Assembly (NCBI GenBank): GCA_964428355.1
Contig: CAYRYU010000107.1
Coordinates: forward strand, 1-25,281
Direction: 5' to 3'
DNA from: CAYRYU01 sp964428355
Lineage (GTDB): Bacteria > Muiribacteriota > Ozemobacteria > Ozemobacterales > Ozemobacteraceae
DNA: 25,281 nt
A program made the position numbers and the translations under genes. The notes below the pieces were generated by a model, which saw only the letters and a program-made list of their open reading frames with translations, did not search any database and was not told the DNA's origin. Below are positions 14,134 through 21,160 of the stretch, piece after piece. Position 1 is the first letter of the stretch. Every line of letters begins with the position of its first letter.

Positions 14134-16412
14134 TCCCCTCCCCTATCCAGCACCCGGAACTGCAAAAAAGACAGTATGAGAATGACGAATGTCAGGACCT
14201 GGGCCATCGCGGAGGCATACCCCATCTCGTGGTATCTGAAAGCTGTTTCATAAAGCCTGTGGACAATCGTATCGGTTGCCCCCAACGGCCCTCCCCGGGT
14301 CAGAGTGTAGATTTCGGGGAAAACCTGCCAGCCGCGGATCGTGTTCATCACCAGGATGAAGAGAATCATGCTCCGCAATCTTGGAAGGGTGACGAACCGG
14401 AATTTCCCCCACTCATCGGCTCCATCGATCTCCGCCGCTTCGTATAAGGTTCCGGGGACCGCCTTCAGAGCAGCCAGGAACAGGATCATGTAGAAACCCG
14501 CCGACGACCAGATGTCCATTGCCATGATCGAAGGGAGGGCCAGGTCCTTTTCGACCAGCCACCCGTGTGGCGAGAAACCGAAAATGGAGGTCAGGAAGTT
14601 GAGCGTTCCTTCGGGGGAGAAAAAGAACTTGAAAATGGTGGCGATAACCACCACCGAGATCATCGAGGGCAGGAAGAAGACCGACCTCAGGAACCCCTCC
14701 CCGACCCTGAGCGAGTTCAACAGCAATGCCAGGCAGAGGCCCAGAAGGGTGACAACGGGGGTGGTTCCCACCACGAAGAAAAGGGTGTTTCCGAAAGCCT
14801 GCCGGAACTTCGCGTCGGAAAAGAGCCGCGAGAAATTCCGGAAACCGACCATGCTCGAGTTTTCGGGATGGAAGATCTCGAAATCCTGAAAACTCAACAG
14901 GAAGGAATAGATCAGCGGATACACCCAGAACACGGCGAAGGTCAGGAGCCAGGGAAGAAGGAAAAGGACCCTATGCTGGTGCGCCGAGCGCAGGCTTTGG
15001 GAACCCCCCGATTTCCACCTTTCCCCGAACCGGCCCTTGCTGAACAGCAGTAGAACCGCCAGAATGAGCCCGCCCACCGCAAGGGCGGAGGAGAAGAGAA
15101 ACAGGTTGAATGCAGGTTCGGGGTTCTTCCGGCCCCTTTCCGCCGTGACGGGCGACCGGCTCCGGCGGGCGAGATCCTCGCGTGCGCTGTCGTAGGATCG
15201 GCTGGCCTTCTCGAGGAGTCCGGCTACGTCGGCCCCGTAGATCGCCTGTTCCACGGTCTCGTTGAGGATGCTTTCGATCGGGATCCACAACGGGTGGACG
15301 GGAGGATGGACCGCGGTCTCGAGCTGACGGAAAAAGACCGCGAACCTGTTATCGGATGCGAAAAACGGATCGGAAAAAGCTTTTCGGTCCGCGGGGAAAT
15401 GGACCAGGGTCTCCTTGGAAATCGGGAGGGTATTCTCCGGCCGGGCCAGGAATCGGATGAACTCGGCTCCAATTTCGGGGTCCGAGCATCCGCGTGGAAG
15501 GACGAGGACCTGGCCTCCCAGAAAGGAGCTCGAGGTACCGTTGTTCAGTCCGGGGCGGGGAATCAGGGAAACCCCAAAATCCAGCGTCGGAGCCTCTTTG
15601 GGCAGACTGGCAAGGTTCCAGGAGCCTGAAATCTCCATTGCCAGCCTCCCACGTTTGAAGGCATCATCGAGAATGTCCTGTTTCTCCTTCAAACCGAAAA
15701 CCGAAAGTCTCTTGTAGAAGTCCAGGGCCTCCCGCGTCGGAGGGCCGGAGAAGGCGAAGTTCCCCTTGGAATCGAGTATTGCTCCGCCATTTCCCCAGAC
15801 GAGGGGAAGGAATTTCTTGTAGAGGATGTGGCCTTCCCCGGCGTTGACTCCGAATCCGTAGGAACCGTTTGCCGGGTCGTGGGTTTTCCTTGCGCACTCG
15901 AGGAGGTCAGCCCAGGTTTCCGGCGGGTGATCAGGGTCCAATCCGGACCTTCGGAAAAGTGCCCGGTTGAAGAAGAGGACGCGCGTGCTGGTCAACCAGG
16001 GAAGGCCGTAGATTCTCCCGTTCCATGTGACGGTTTCACGCATGGCGAAACGCGGGAGGTCCTCCCCCACCCTTTCAGTCATGTCCAGGAGTGCATCCTG
16101 AGCCATGAAGTGTCCCGTCCAGGTGGATCCCAGTTCGCAGATGTCCGGGCCCACCCCGTTGGCAAGAGCAACGACAATCTTGTCCAGGCCGTTGGCCCAG
16201 TTGATCTGCTCGTTCCGGATCCTGGCCCCGGGGTGCGCCTTTTCGAACTTTTCGATAACCGGGAGAATGAACTTGGGGTTCCAGAAGTTCCAGAAAACGA
16301 GCTCCCGGGCCCCGGCAGGGTTGAGGGAAAAAAAGAGGGAGAAACAAACTGCCAGGGCGAACACGGGAACCGCAGGCGGAGTTACCGATCCCCAGGTTTT
16401 GGGTTGTTTCAA
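14130..16412 (-). CDS. Extracellular solute-binding protein fused to MalF-type permease
   Basis: One continuous frame of 760 residues joins two proteins that are normally separate. Residues 1-35 are a signal sequence (hydrophobic, ending AGA). About 36-415 are a family 1 sugar-binding protein (ELVFWNFWNP, DICELGSTWTGHF, GRIYGLPWLTSTRVLFFNR, AMEISGSWNLA, FLGGQVLVLP). A membrane helix at 434-457 returns the chain to the cytoplasm, a basic linker follows, and 482-760 are a MalF-type permease with the EAA loop YEAAEIDGADEWGKF (657-671). The topology is consistent. The start I prefer is TTG at 16412, overlapping the preceding TGA as TTGA; no better ATG fits, and upstream codons lie inside the previous gene. 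No ATPase gene is nearby, so a shared one is presumably encoded elsewhere. Confidence 0.9.
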   Translation of the reverse strand: MKQPKTWGSVTPPAVPVFALAVCFSLFFSLNPAGARELVFWNFWNPKFILPVIEKFEKAHPGARIRNEQINWANGLDKIVVALANGVGPDICELGSTWTGHFMAQDALLDMTERVGEDLPRFAMRETVTWNGRIYGLPWLTSTRVLFFNRALFRRSGLDPDHPPETWADLLECARKTHDPANGSYGFGVNAGEGHILYKKFLPLVWGNGGAILDSKGNFAFSGPPTREALDFYKRLSVFGLKEKQDILDDAFKRGRLAMEISGSWNLASLPKEAPTLDFGVSLIPRPGLNNGTSSSFLGGQVLVLPRGCSDPEIGAEFIRFLARPENTLPISKETLVHFPADRKAFSDPFFASDNRFAVFFRQLETAVHPPVHPLWIPIESILNETVEQAIYGADVAGLLEKASRSYDSAREDLARRSRSPVTAERGRKNPEPAFNLFLFSSALAVGGLILAVLLLFSKGRFGERWKSGGSQSLRSAHQHRVLFLLPWLLTFAVFWVYPLIYSFLLSFQDFEIFHPENSSMVGFRNFSRLFSDAKFRQAFGNTLFFVVGTTPVVTLLGLCLALLLNSLRVGEGFLRSVFFLPSMISVVVIATIFKFFFSPEGTLNFLTSIFGFSPHGWLVEKDLALPSIMAMDIWSSAGFYMILFLAALKAVPGTLYEAAEIDGADEWGKFRFVTLPRLRSMILFILVMNTIRGWQVFPEIYTLTRGGPLGATDTIVHRLYETAFRYHEMGYASAMAQVLTFVILILSFLQFRVLDRGGE

Positions 16413-18664
16413 TGGAACCGCGTGTCGACCTCCGTGAGTTCGAGAATCAACGCCAGGTCGATCCGGAATTTCGTCTTGACCTGTTTGAGGAAATCCTGGA
16501 CCGCTGGGAGTGGAGGGCAGAGATTGTAGGCCCGGGCCAGGTTCCTTTCGAGGAACTCGAGCATCCGGTCGGGTTGGGTGGGAAATCTGACCAGGCCATA
16601 GAAGCAAAAGGTCAACAGGTTGCTCATGTGCGAGGGTTTGAATTCCACCGCCTTCTCGAGGTCGGCCAGAGCGGCTTCGATGTCTCCGCGGTTCCGCTTG
16701 ATCATGGCAAGGCCTCCAAGGCTTTCAGGGTAGTTGGGAAGCCGCTGCAGATCCTTCAAGTAGGCGTCCTCCGCCATCGTCAACAGGCGGTCACCGGGAA
16801 TGCCCTGTTTCTCCTTCGCAAGGGCCCTGTAGCAATGTCCGATCTGGGTCCAGGCATCTCCCAGGAAGGGGAATTCCTCCGCAAGGCTTGTAAGCGCCTG
16901 GATCGCGGAGTCGATCTTTCCGGAATCCCGCAGTTTCAGGGCTTCTTCCATCCGCCCCGTCAGATCGATCGACCCGCTGCATTCCTGGAAATAAACCGGA
17001 TTTCCCGACGGGAGGTGGACGATCGCCAGAACGAATTTCCCTTTCGCTTTTTCGAGGGCGGCGGAAAAGTCCTGGATCGTCTGGGGGGTTGCCTGCTCGG
17101 GCATCCATTCGAGAATTGCCGTCCGGCCCATGGTTCGGTTTTCCATCACCAGACCCTCGAGTCCTCGCCCGGACATGCGGAATACCATATTCTCACCTTT
17201 GAACTGGAGTCTGGCGGAGTGGATGTCCGTCTCCTCGGTCATGAAAAGAAGCACCGGAAGCGGATAGGACGTCGGAACATGGAAGGTCAGGAGCATCGAT
17301 CCGTCCCCGGAAGAGGGGGATTTTCCGCTTGCCGCGCGGATCTTCAACTTCCGGAGCAAGGCACACCCTTCCTTGAGAACGGCAGCCCCCGCGTCGGTTT
17401 CGAGGCAATCCCTGCGGAACCTGGTGGTCTGGGTCCAACTGGCTTCCAGTTCGGAAAAAGCGGAGGAAAGGCCCGGTCTCGCTGCTGGGGCATCTTTCGA
17501 CCTCTTGGCCTCCCCGAGGAACTTCGCGACATCTTCACGTTTCAGCATCAGGGAATCGGCCACAGTAAGCAGAAGCTGATGTTCCCTGTCCTCCAGCTTC
17601 CCGTCGGCCATTGCCTGGCGGGCGAGGTCACGCAGGAATTCCACCGAGTCGAAATCCCGGTTCAACGGTTTGGGGGCCTTGCTGACCTCCTGGAAAATCT
17701 TCTGATAGACGTCGGGAGGAATCTGGAGGAAATCCCGGAGGTTTCGGAGGGTGTCCTCCTCATCCGAGGTGATCACCCCGTCCCCGAGGATTTCCTGGAG
17801 GGCTTGACGGTAAACGTACTCGACGGTGAGGACCTCCCCGGAGAGGTTGACCGGCTCAGGCTGAGGGGCTTCCCGTCCTTCCCAGGCATCGACGAGCCTC
17901 TGATGGAAGGCCAGGAGTTGGGCTGGAAAGAAGGAATGAACCTGTGCAAGCAGCGTCCCGATCCGTTCTGGCTGGAAAACCTCTCCGTCGAAAAGACGTC
18001 GCGCCCAGACGAGAATCTGGGGGATATCTCCCAGGAGGTCCTTCAGTTCGGGATTTCCGCAGGCAAGGGAAAGGGAGAATTCCAGACGGGCCATGAATGC
18101 CTCTATCCGGCGGTTATGTAGGTGGTTCACGAGATCCTCGACGGAGCGGGCGGCAACCGCTTCGAGGTCGAATTCCGCGGAACCCTTGACCGAGACCTTC
18201 GTCGCCAACGGGGTCCGGGCAACCCTCCCTGCAAGCTTGAGATGGCGCGTATAGGTTTCGTCGGATCTGACGACCTTCTTCCGCTCGTAATCCAGCCACG
18301 TCATTGCATACCTGCTGGCACCCCGGAAAACAGTCCCCATCAATTTGGGCTCCGGGGAAAAGCCGCGTTGCTGGCAGGTCTGGAAGAAGACATCGCCAAG
18401 AAGAAGGAGTTGCCGGTGAACGTCGTTCCGGATACGGATCTGATTGAGCTTGAAAAGCTGGAGGAAGATCTGGGCGAACGTTTCAAAACATTCTGGAGGG
18501 AGCTCCTTCAGGAGGTTGGGAAGGTCATGCCGCGCGGCGAGGGTTTCCAACCGCTTGGGATCCGGTTGGCGCCACGCCTCGACGGTTTGCTCGAGCCATC
18601 CCCGGAAAGGGTGCGGGAAAATCGAGATTCCCTTCAGGATATCATCCAGCGGAATGTGGGTCAT
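16409..18664 (-). CDS. Cytosolic protein with two TerB-like domains and C-terminal TPR repeats
   Basis: The 751-residue protein has no signal peptide or membrane helix. The ATG at 18664 was chosen because GGAGG lies about nine bases upstream and it overlaps the glycosyltransferase stop as ATGA. Residues 1-270 are helical and not recognised. At 281-328 (ILGDGVITSDEEDTLRNLRDF) and 339-388 (AMADGKLEDREHQLLLTVAD) are two TerB-like or EF-hand-like helical units, each with the DG...E pattern. Residues 400-560 are mixed alpha/beta and unknown. Residues 570-720 carry TPR repeats (GKIDSAIQALTSLAEEFP, RGDIEAALADLEKAVEFKP). A scaffold or sensor role is inference from domain type and from its place between a glycosyltransferase and a transporter gene. 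Confidence 0.8.
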   Translation of the reverse strand: MTHIPLDDILKGISIFPHPFRGWLEQTVEAWRQPDPKRLETLAARHDLPNLLKELPPECFETFAQIFLQLFKLNQIRIRNDVHRQLLLLGDVFFQTCQQRGFSPEPKLMGTVFRGASRYAMTWLDYERKKVVRSDETYTRHLKLAGRVARTPLATKVSVKGSAEFDLEAVAARSVEDLVNHLHNRRIEAFMARLEFSLSLACGNPELKDLLGDIPQILVWARRLFDGEVFQPERIGTLLAQVHSFFPAQLLAFHQRLVDAWEGREAPQPEPVNLSGEVLTVEYVYRQALQEILGDGVITSDEEDTLRNLRDFLQIPPDVYQKIFQEVSKAPKPLNRDFDSVEFLRDLARQAMADGKLEDREHQLLLTVADSLMLKREDVAKFLGEAKRSKDAPAARPGLSSAFSELEASWTQTTRFRRDCLETDAGAAVLKEGCALLRKLKIRAASGKSPSSGDGSMLLTFHVPTSYPLPVLLFMTEETDIHSARLQFKGENMVFRMSGRGLEGLVMENRTMGRTAILEWMPEQATPQTIQDFSAALEKAKGKFVLAIVHLPSGNPVYFQECSGSIDLTGRMEEALKLRDSGKIDSAIQALTSLAEEFPFLGDAWTQIGHCYRALAKEKQGIPGDRLLTMAEDAYLKDLQRLPNYPESLGGLAMIKRNRGDIEAALADLEKAVEFKPSHMSNLLTFCFYGLVRFPTQPDRMLEFLERNLARAYNLCPPLPAVQDFLKQVKTKFRIDLALILELTEVDTRFH

Positions 18665-19872
18665 CGTTGGTTTCCTCCATATGCTCCTGCGGGAATCGTT
18701 CTGAGGTCGATTCCGATTTTCCGGAAAAGGTCGAGATAGGTTTCCATCATTTTTGCCCATGAGGCATGGGCAAGAATCCGATTCCGGGCAGCGGTTTTCA
18801 TCCGTTTCCGGTCTTCAGGACCCGTGTTAAGGGCTATCTGAAGGGTTTCGCGAAGGGAAATCTCGTCCCTGTGCCTGAAGTAGAACCCTTCGATTCCATG
18901 GGTGAACATCTCCTTCATCCCCCCGATTTCGGGAACGATCGGAATCACCCCCGAAGACATCGCCTCGAGAACGACATAGGCGTAGGTTTCATGGGAGGTG
19001 ACGGCGAGTCCGAAAAAATCGAAAGCCGGATAGACCTTTTCGACATCCGTCATGAAGGGAAGGATGTGGAAATGCTTCCCCCTTCCAAGTTCGGCGGCGC
19101 GGCGGCGGAGAAGATCGCCATAGCCGGGAGAGTGCTCACGCCCCACATAGACCAGATGGACCTCCCTTTCGCCCGTCGAAGCAGGCCCACCCGGGCCGAA
19201 CAACGCGTCCAGAAGTATCATCGAACCCTTCTCCGGATGAATCCGACCGGTGTTTCCCACGACAAGGGCCTCCGGAGGAATTTCCATTTCCTTGCGGAAC
19301 CTGATTCCCAGAGTGGGGTCGGGGTGATAACGGTGGGAATCGATCCCACTTTTGATGCAGACGACCTTTCCGGGGTCGATCGCCCATTTCGACAGGATCT
19401 TGTTCTTGACGTGGTCGGCGTTGGGTATCACCGCGGCCAGTCGGTGGAAGAGGACCCGATGGATGGGGTCACGCCTGGGCTGGTTTCCAGCCCCGAGCCG
19501 GTAGAACAGGATGATAGGAACATGGTTCCCAGAGATGACCCGGGCGATGTGGAAGGGGTACAGGGTCTGAGTCCGGAACCCGATGCACAGGCGGGGTCGG
19601 TCCTCCCGGAAAACTGAGATGAATCTTCTGATTGCCCGGGGGTCGAAACGGAAAAGGATCGGGAAAGGTTTCCAGGAGAGTGCCCGGCGGCGGCACTCGG
19701 CGTGGATCAAGCCGCCTTCCGGAGACATCACGATGACGGGAAAGCCTCTCTTCACGAGGTCATCCGCGAAACGGATGCCGAAAAGCTCGAGGCCCGACAT
19801 GTTTGGGAACGGCAGAAGCAGAAGGATCGGGCCTTTGGCGGACCTGCTCCCGATTTCCCCCGAAGGGATCAT
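18661..19872 (-). CDS. Glycosyltransferase, GT4 family (group 1)
   Basis: The ATG at 19872 gives 403 residues; it overlaps the phosphorylase stop as ATGA and AAGGAAAAGG lies upstream. The N-terminal Rossmann half begins ILLLLPFPNMSGLELFGIRFADDL, the first helix of GT-B enzymes. The C-terminal half has the donor-binding features GNTGRIHPEKGSMILLDAL and the EX7E motif in SHETYAYVVLEAMSSGVIPIV, followed by GGMKEMFTHGIEGF. It should transfer a sugar from a nucleotide-sugar to a glycan, lipid or protein acceptor on the cytoplasmic side. The acceptor is unknown. It lies second in the phosphorylase-transporter operon. Confidence 0.9.
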   Translation of the reverse strand: MIPSGEIGSRSAKGPILLLLPFPNMSGLELFGIRFADDLVKRGFPVIVMSPEGGLIHAECRRRALSWKPFPILFRFDPRAIRRFISVFREDRPRLCIGFRTQTLYPFHIARVISGNHVPIILFYRLGAGNQPRRDPIHRVLFHRLAAVIPNADHVKNKILSKWAIDPGKVVCIKSGIDSHRYHPDPTLGIRFRKEMEIPPEALVVGNTGRIHPEKGSMILLDALFGPGGPASTGEREVHLVYVGREHSPGYGDLLRRRAAELGRGKHFHILPFMTDVEKVYPAFDFFGLAVTSHETYAYVVLEAMSSGVIPIVPEIGGMKEMFTHGIEGFYFRHRDEISLRETLQIALNTGPEDRKRMKTAARNRILAHASWAKMMETYLDLFRKIGIDLRTIPAGAYGGNQR

Positions 19873-20597
19873 TCCTTTTCCTTCGAGATCTCGGCGAGGG
19901 CTTCCAGAGCCAGGGAAAGCATCCGTTGTTTTCCCTCGGTCACCTTTTTTCCATGGGGGTCGTAATTTCCCTCGTTCCATTTCAGGGGATTTCCGTCGAC
20001 CGTAAGAATTCCTCCTGCGCGGATCCCACGAAGGGACGCGATCACGAAAAGGGTCGAGCATTCCATTTCAACGCCCGGAACGTTGGCCTTGCTGTAAAGT
20101 TCCAGTGATGTCGGTAGAAGACCTGGATAGAAACAATCGCTGGCGAGGACGATCCCCTTGTGGAACGGGGCTTGTGACCTTCGGCACGCGTTTTCCAGGG
20201 CGGCAGCGACCCGCCCGTCGGCAACCGCGGGGTATCCAAGGGGGATCAAGAGGCTCGAGACACCATCCTCCCGGACCGCAGCAGTGGCGACGATGTGATC
20301 CCCCTGGCCCAGGTCGTCCCTGAGGCTTCCGCAAGTTCCGACGCGGATGATCACCTTTGCTCCGATCTTGATCAGTTCTTCGAAACAGATTGCCGCGCCC
20401 GCCGAGCCTACACCATGGGAAGTGATGGTCACGGGACAACCCCGGAATGTTCCGCCGAAGGTCCGATATTCTCTATTGTAGGCAAGTTCCTTGGGGCTCT
20501 CGCACAGGTCCGCTATCAATTTGGCCCTTGCAGGGTCTCCACATGTGAGAACCCACGGGGAGATAGAGCCTTCGGCAAGCTTGAGATGTGGTTGCAT
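19869..20597 (-). CDS. Nucleoside phosphorylase (NP-I family, uridine phosphorylase-like fold, probably purine-specific)
   Basis: The 242-residue protein phosphorolyses a nucleoside to base and ribose 1-phosphate. The ATG at 20597 has GGGGGA about seven bases upstream and a promoter in front; the open frame further upstream lies beyond the promoter. Phosphate-binding residues are present (CGDPARAKLIA with G20 and R24; RVGTCGSL with R85 and T88), as is the ribose site EME (177-179). The pyrimidine-recognising Gln/Arg segment after FYPG in E. coli Udp is missing (FYPGLLPTSLELYSKAN). The C-terminal DGNPLKWNEGNYD resembles, from memory, the Plasmodium purine nucleoside phosphorylase, where the equivalent Asp (D201 here) is catalytic. 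Purine specificity is therefore likely but inferred. It is first in the operon. Confidence 0.88.
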   Translation of the reverse strand: MQPHLKLAEGSISPWVLTCGDPARAKLIADLCESPKELAYNREYRTFGGTFRGCPVTITSHGVGSAGAAICFEELIKIGAKVIIRVGTCGSLRDDLGQGDHIVATAAVREDGVSSLLIPLGYPAVADGRVAAALENACRRSQAPFHKGIVLASDCFYPGLLPTSLELYSKANVPGVEMECSTLFVIASLRGIRAGGILTVDGNPLKWNEGNYDPHGKKVTEGKQRMLSLALEALAEISKEKE

Positions 20598-20627
20598 GAT
20601 TTTCCCCCATTTCTCGAAGTTGCTCGA

Positions 20628-20657
20628 AGGATACCCAAGGGATTGGATTCCAGTCAA
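20628..20657 (-). promoter_or_regulatory. Sigma-70 type promoter of the phosphorylase-glycosyltransferase-transporter operon
   Basis: On the minus strand TTGACT (20657-20652), an 18-base spacer, and TATCCT (20633-20628). The predicted start near 20621 leaves a leader of about 24 bases containing the ribosome site. It supports the start of the phosphorylase at 20597. Confidence 0.6.
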
Positions 20658-20665
20658 ACCCCAGC

Positions 20666-20682
20666 TGTTCAAAAAGTGAACA
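20666..20682. promoter_or_regulatory. Inverted repeat TGTTCA-N5-TGAACA, candidate regulator-binding site
   Basis: A perfect 6+6 palindrome with a 5-base spacer lies 9 bases upstream of the -35 box of the phosphorylase operon and about 101-117 bases upstream of the predicted sigma-54 start on the other strand. It is well placed either for an activator or repressor of the minus-strand operon or as an enhancer for the plus-strand tiny genes. The binding protein is unknown. Confidence 0.5.
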
Positions 20683-20756
20683 ATTTTGGCGGCATTGGAA
20701 CTCCCTGCAAGGCGACGATTCTTTGAAACCAGCATCAAATCAGAAAAAGCGAGATG

Positions 20757-20771
20757 TGGCACGTTTGATGC
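20757..20771 (+). promoter_or_regulatory. Sigma-54-like promoter of the tiny tandem genes
   Basis: TGGCACG-N4-ATGC matches the -24/-12 consensus (TGGCACG-N4-TTGC) with one mismatch. The invariant GG (20758-20759) and GC (20770-20771) have exactly ten bases between them. The predicted start near 20783 gives a leader of about 31 bases to the first tiny gene. Sigma-54 promoters need an enhancer-binding ATPase; none is in this window. Confidence 0.5.
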
Positions 20772-20813
20772 GACAGTTTGGCCGAACGAAAAAATAGGAG
20801 GTCCGAAGAACCT

Positions 20814-20885
20814 ATGGATATCTCGATTCTATATTGGTTCCACGAGTGGTTGAACCGGATCCGGAAGGATTTCTCCCGTGGTTGA
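20814..20885 (+). CDS. Tiny amphipathic peptide 1 (23 residues), paralogue of the next gene
   Basis: The short frame starts at the ATG at 20814, with AGGAGGT at 20796-20802 (11-base spacing), and ends TGA at 20883-20885. The peptide begins MDISILYWFHEW and ends RIRKDFSRG. As a helix it places I5, W8, F9, W12, L13, I16 and F20 on one face and charged residues on the other; net charge is about +1. Such a peptide would lie on or insert into a membrane. No known family is recognised. Its reality is supported by the ribosome site, by the related gene 38 bases downstream and by the mostly synonymous or conservative differences between the two. Confidence 0.6.
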   Translation: MDISILYWFHEWLNRIRKDFSRG

Positions 20886-20923
20886 TCGTAAGCGCACGGG
20901 CTCCCTGAAAGGAGGGATGGATA

Positions 20924-21001
20924 ATGTTGGACATGAGCATCCTCGTATGGTTTCAGCAATGGATGATACGAATCCGTCGCGAGTTCGGCAACGGACGCTG
21001 A
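20924..21001 (+). CDS. Tiny amphipathic peptide 2 (25 residues), paralogue of the previous gene
   Basis: The ATG at 20924 has AGGAGG at 20910-20915 (8-base spacing), and the stop is at 20999-21001. The peptide begins MLDMSILVWFQQW and ends RIRREFGNGR, matching peptide 1 at D-x-S-I-L-x-W-F-x-x-W-x-x-R-I-R-basic-acidic-F. Many shared residues use different codons (GAT/GAC, TCG/AGC, ATT/ATC, CTA/CTC, TTC/TTT, CGG/CGA), as expected for old duplicates under protein-level selection. Net charge is about +2. Function is unknown; possibilities include a membrane-acting toxin, a SpoVM-like membrane-curvature peptide or an exported signal. Confidence 0.6.
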   Translation: MLDMSILVWFQQWMIRIRREFGNGR

Positions 21002-21072
21002 GTTTTTCCCGGCATCCGGCCGCCGTTTTCGACCGAAGTCTCAAATCCTCGGTTTTGGGGATCAGGATTTTG

Positions 21073-21100
21073 TTGACAAGGTGGACAGAATGGGGTTAAT
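21073..21100 (+). promoter_or_regulatory. Possible sigma-70 promoter upstream of the Lys/Ala-rich secreted protein
   Basis: A perfect TTGACA (21073-21078) is followed after 16 bases by GTTAAT (21095-21100), a 4 of 6 match. A second candidate is an extended -10, TGG-TAAAAT (21122-21130), with no clear -35. Either could serve the gene at 21161, with a leader of about 55 or 25 bases. Confidence 0.4.
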
Positions 21101-21160
21101 GTATGCGCCACAGCGTGATGCTGGTAAAATTATCGTGAGCATGAAGATGGAGGTATTTCA

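Noticed and set aside
16412..18121. Plus-strand open frame of 569 codons opposite the TerB/TPR gene
   Set aside because: Shadow of a high-GC minus-strand gene with domain support and operon overlaps; composition of the shadow protein is not protein-like.
20878..21099. 73-codon plus-strand frame overlapping tiny gene 2
   Set aside because: Start lacks a ribosome site, and the frame conflicts with the tiny gene, whose protein similarity to its neighbour is the stronger evidence.
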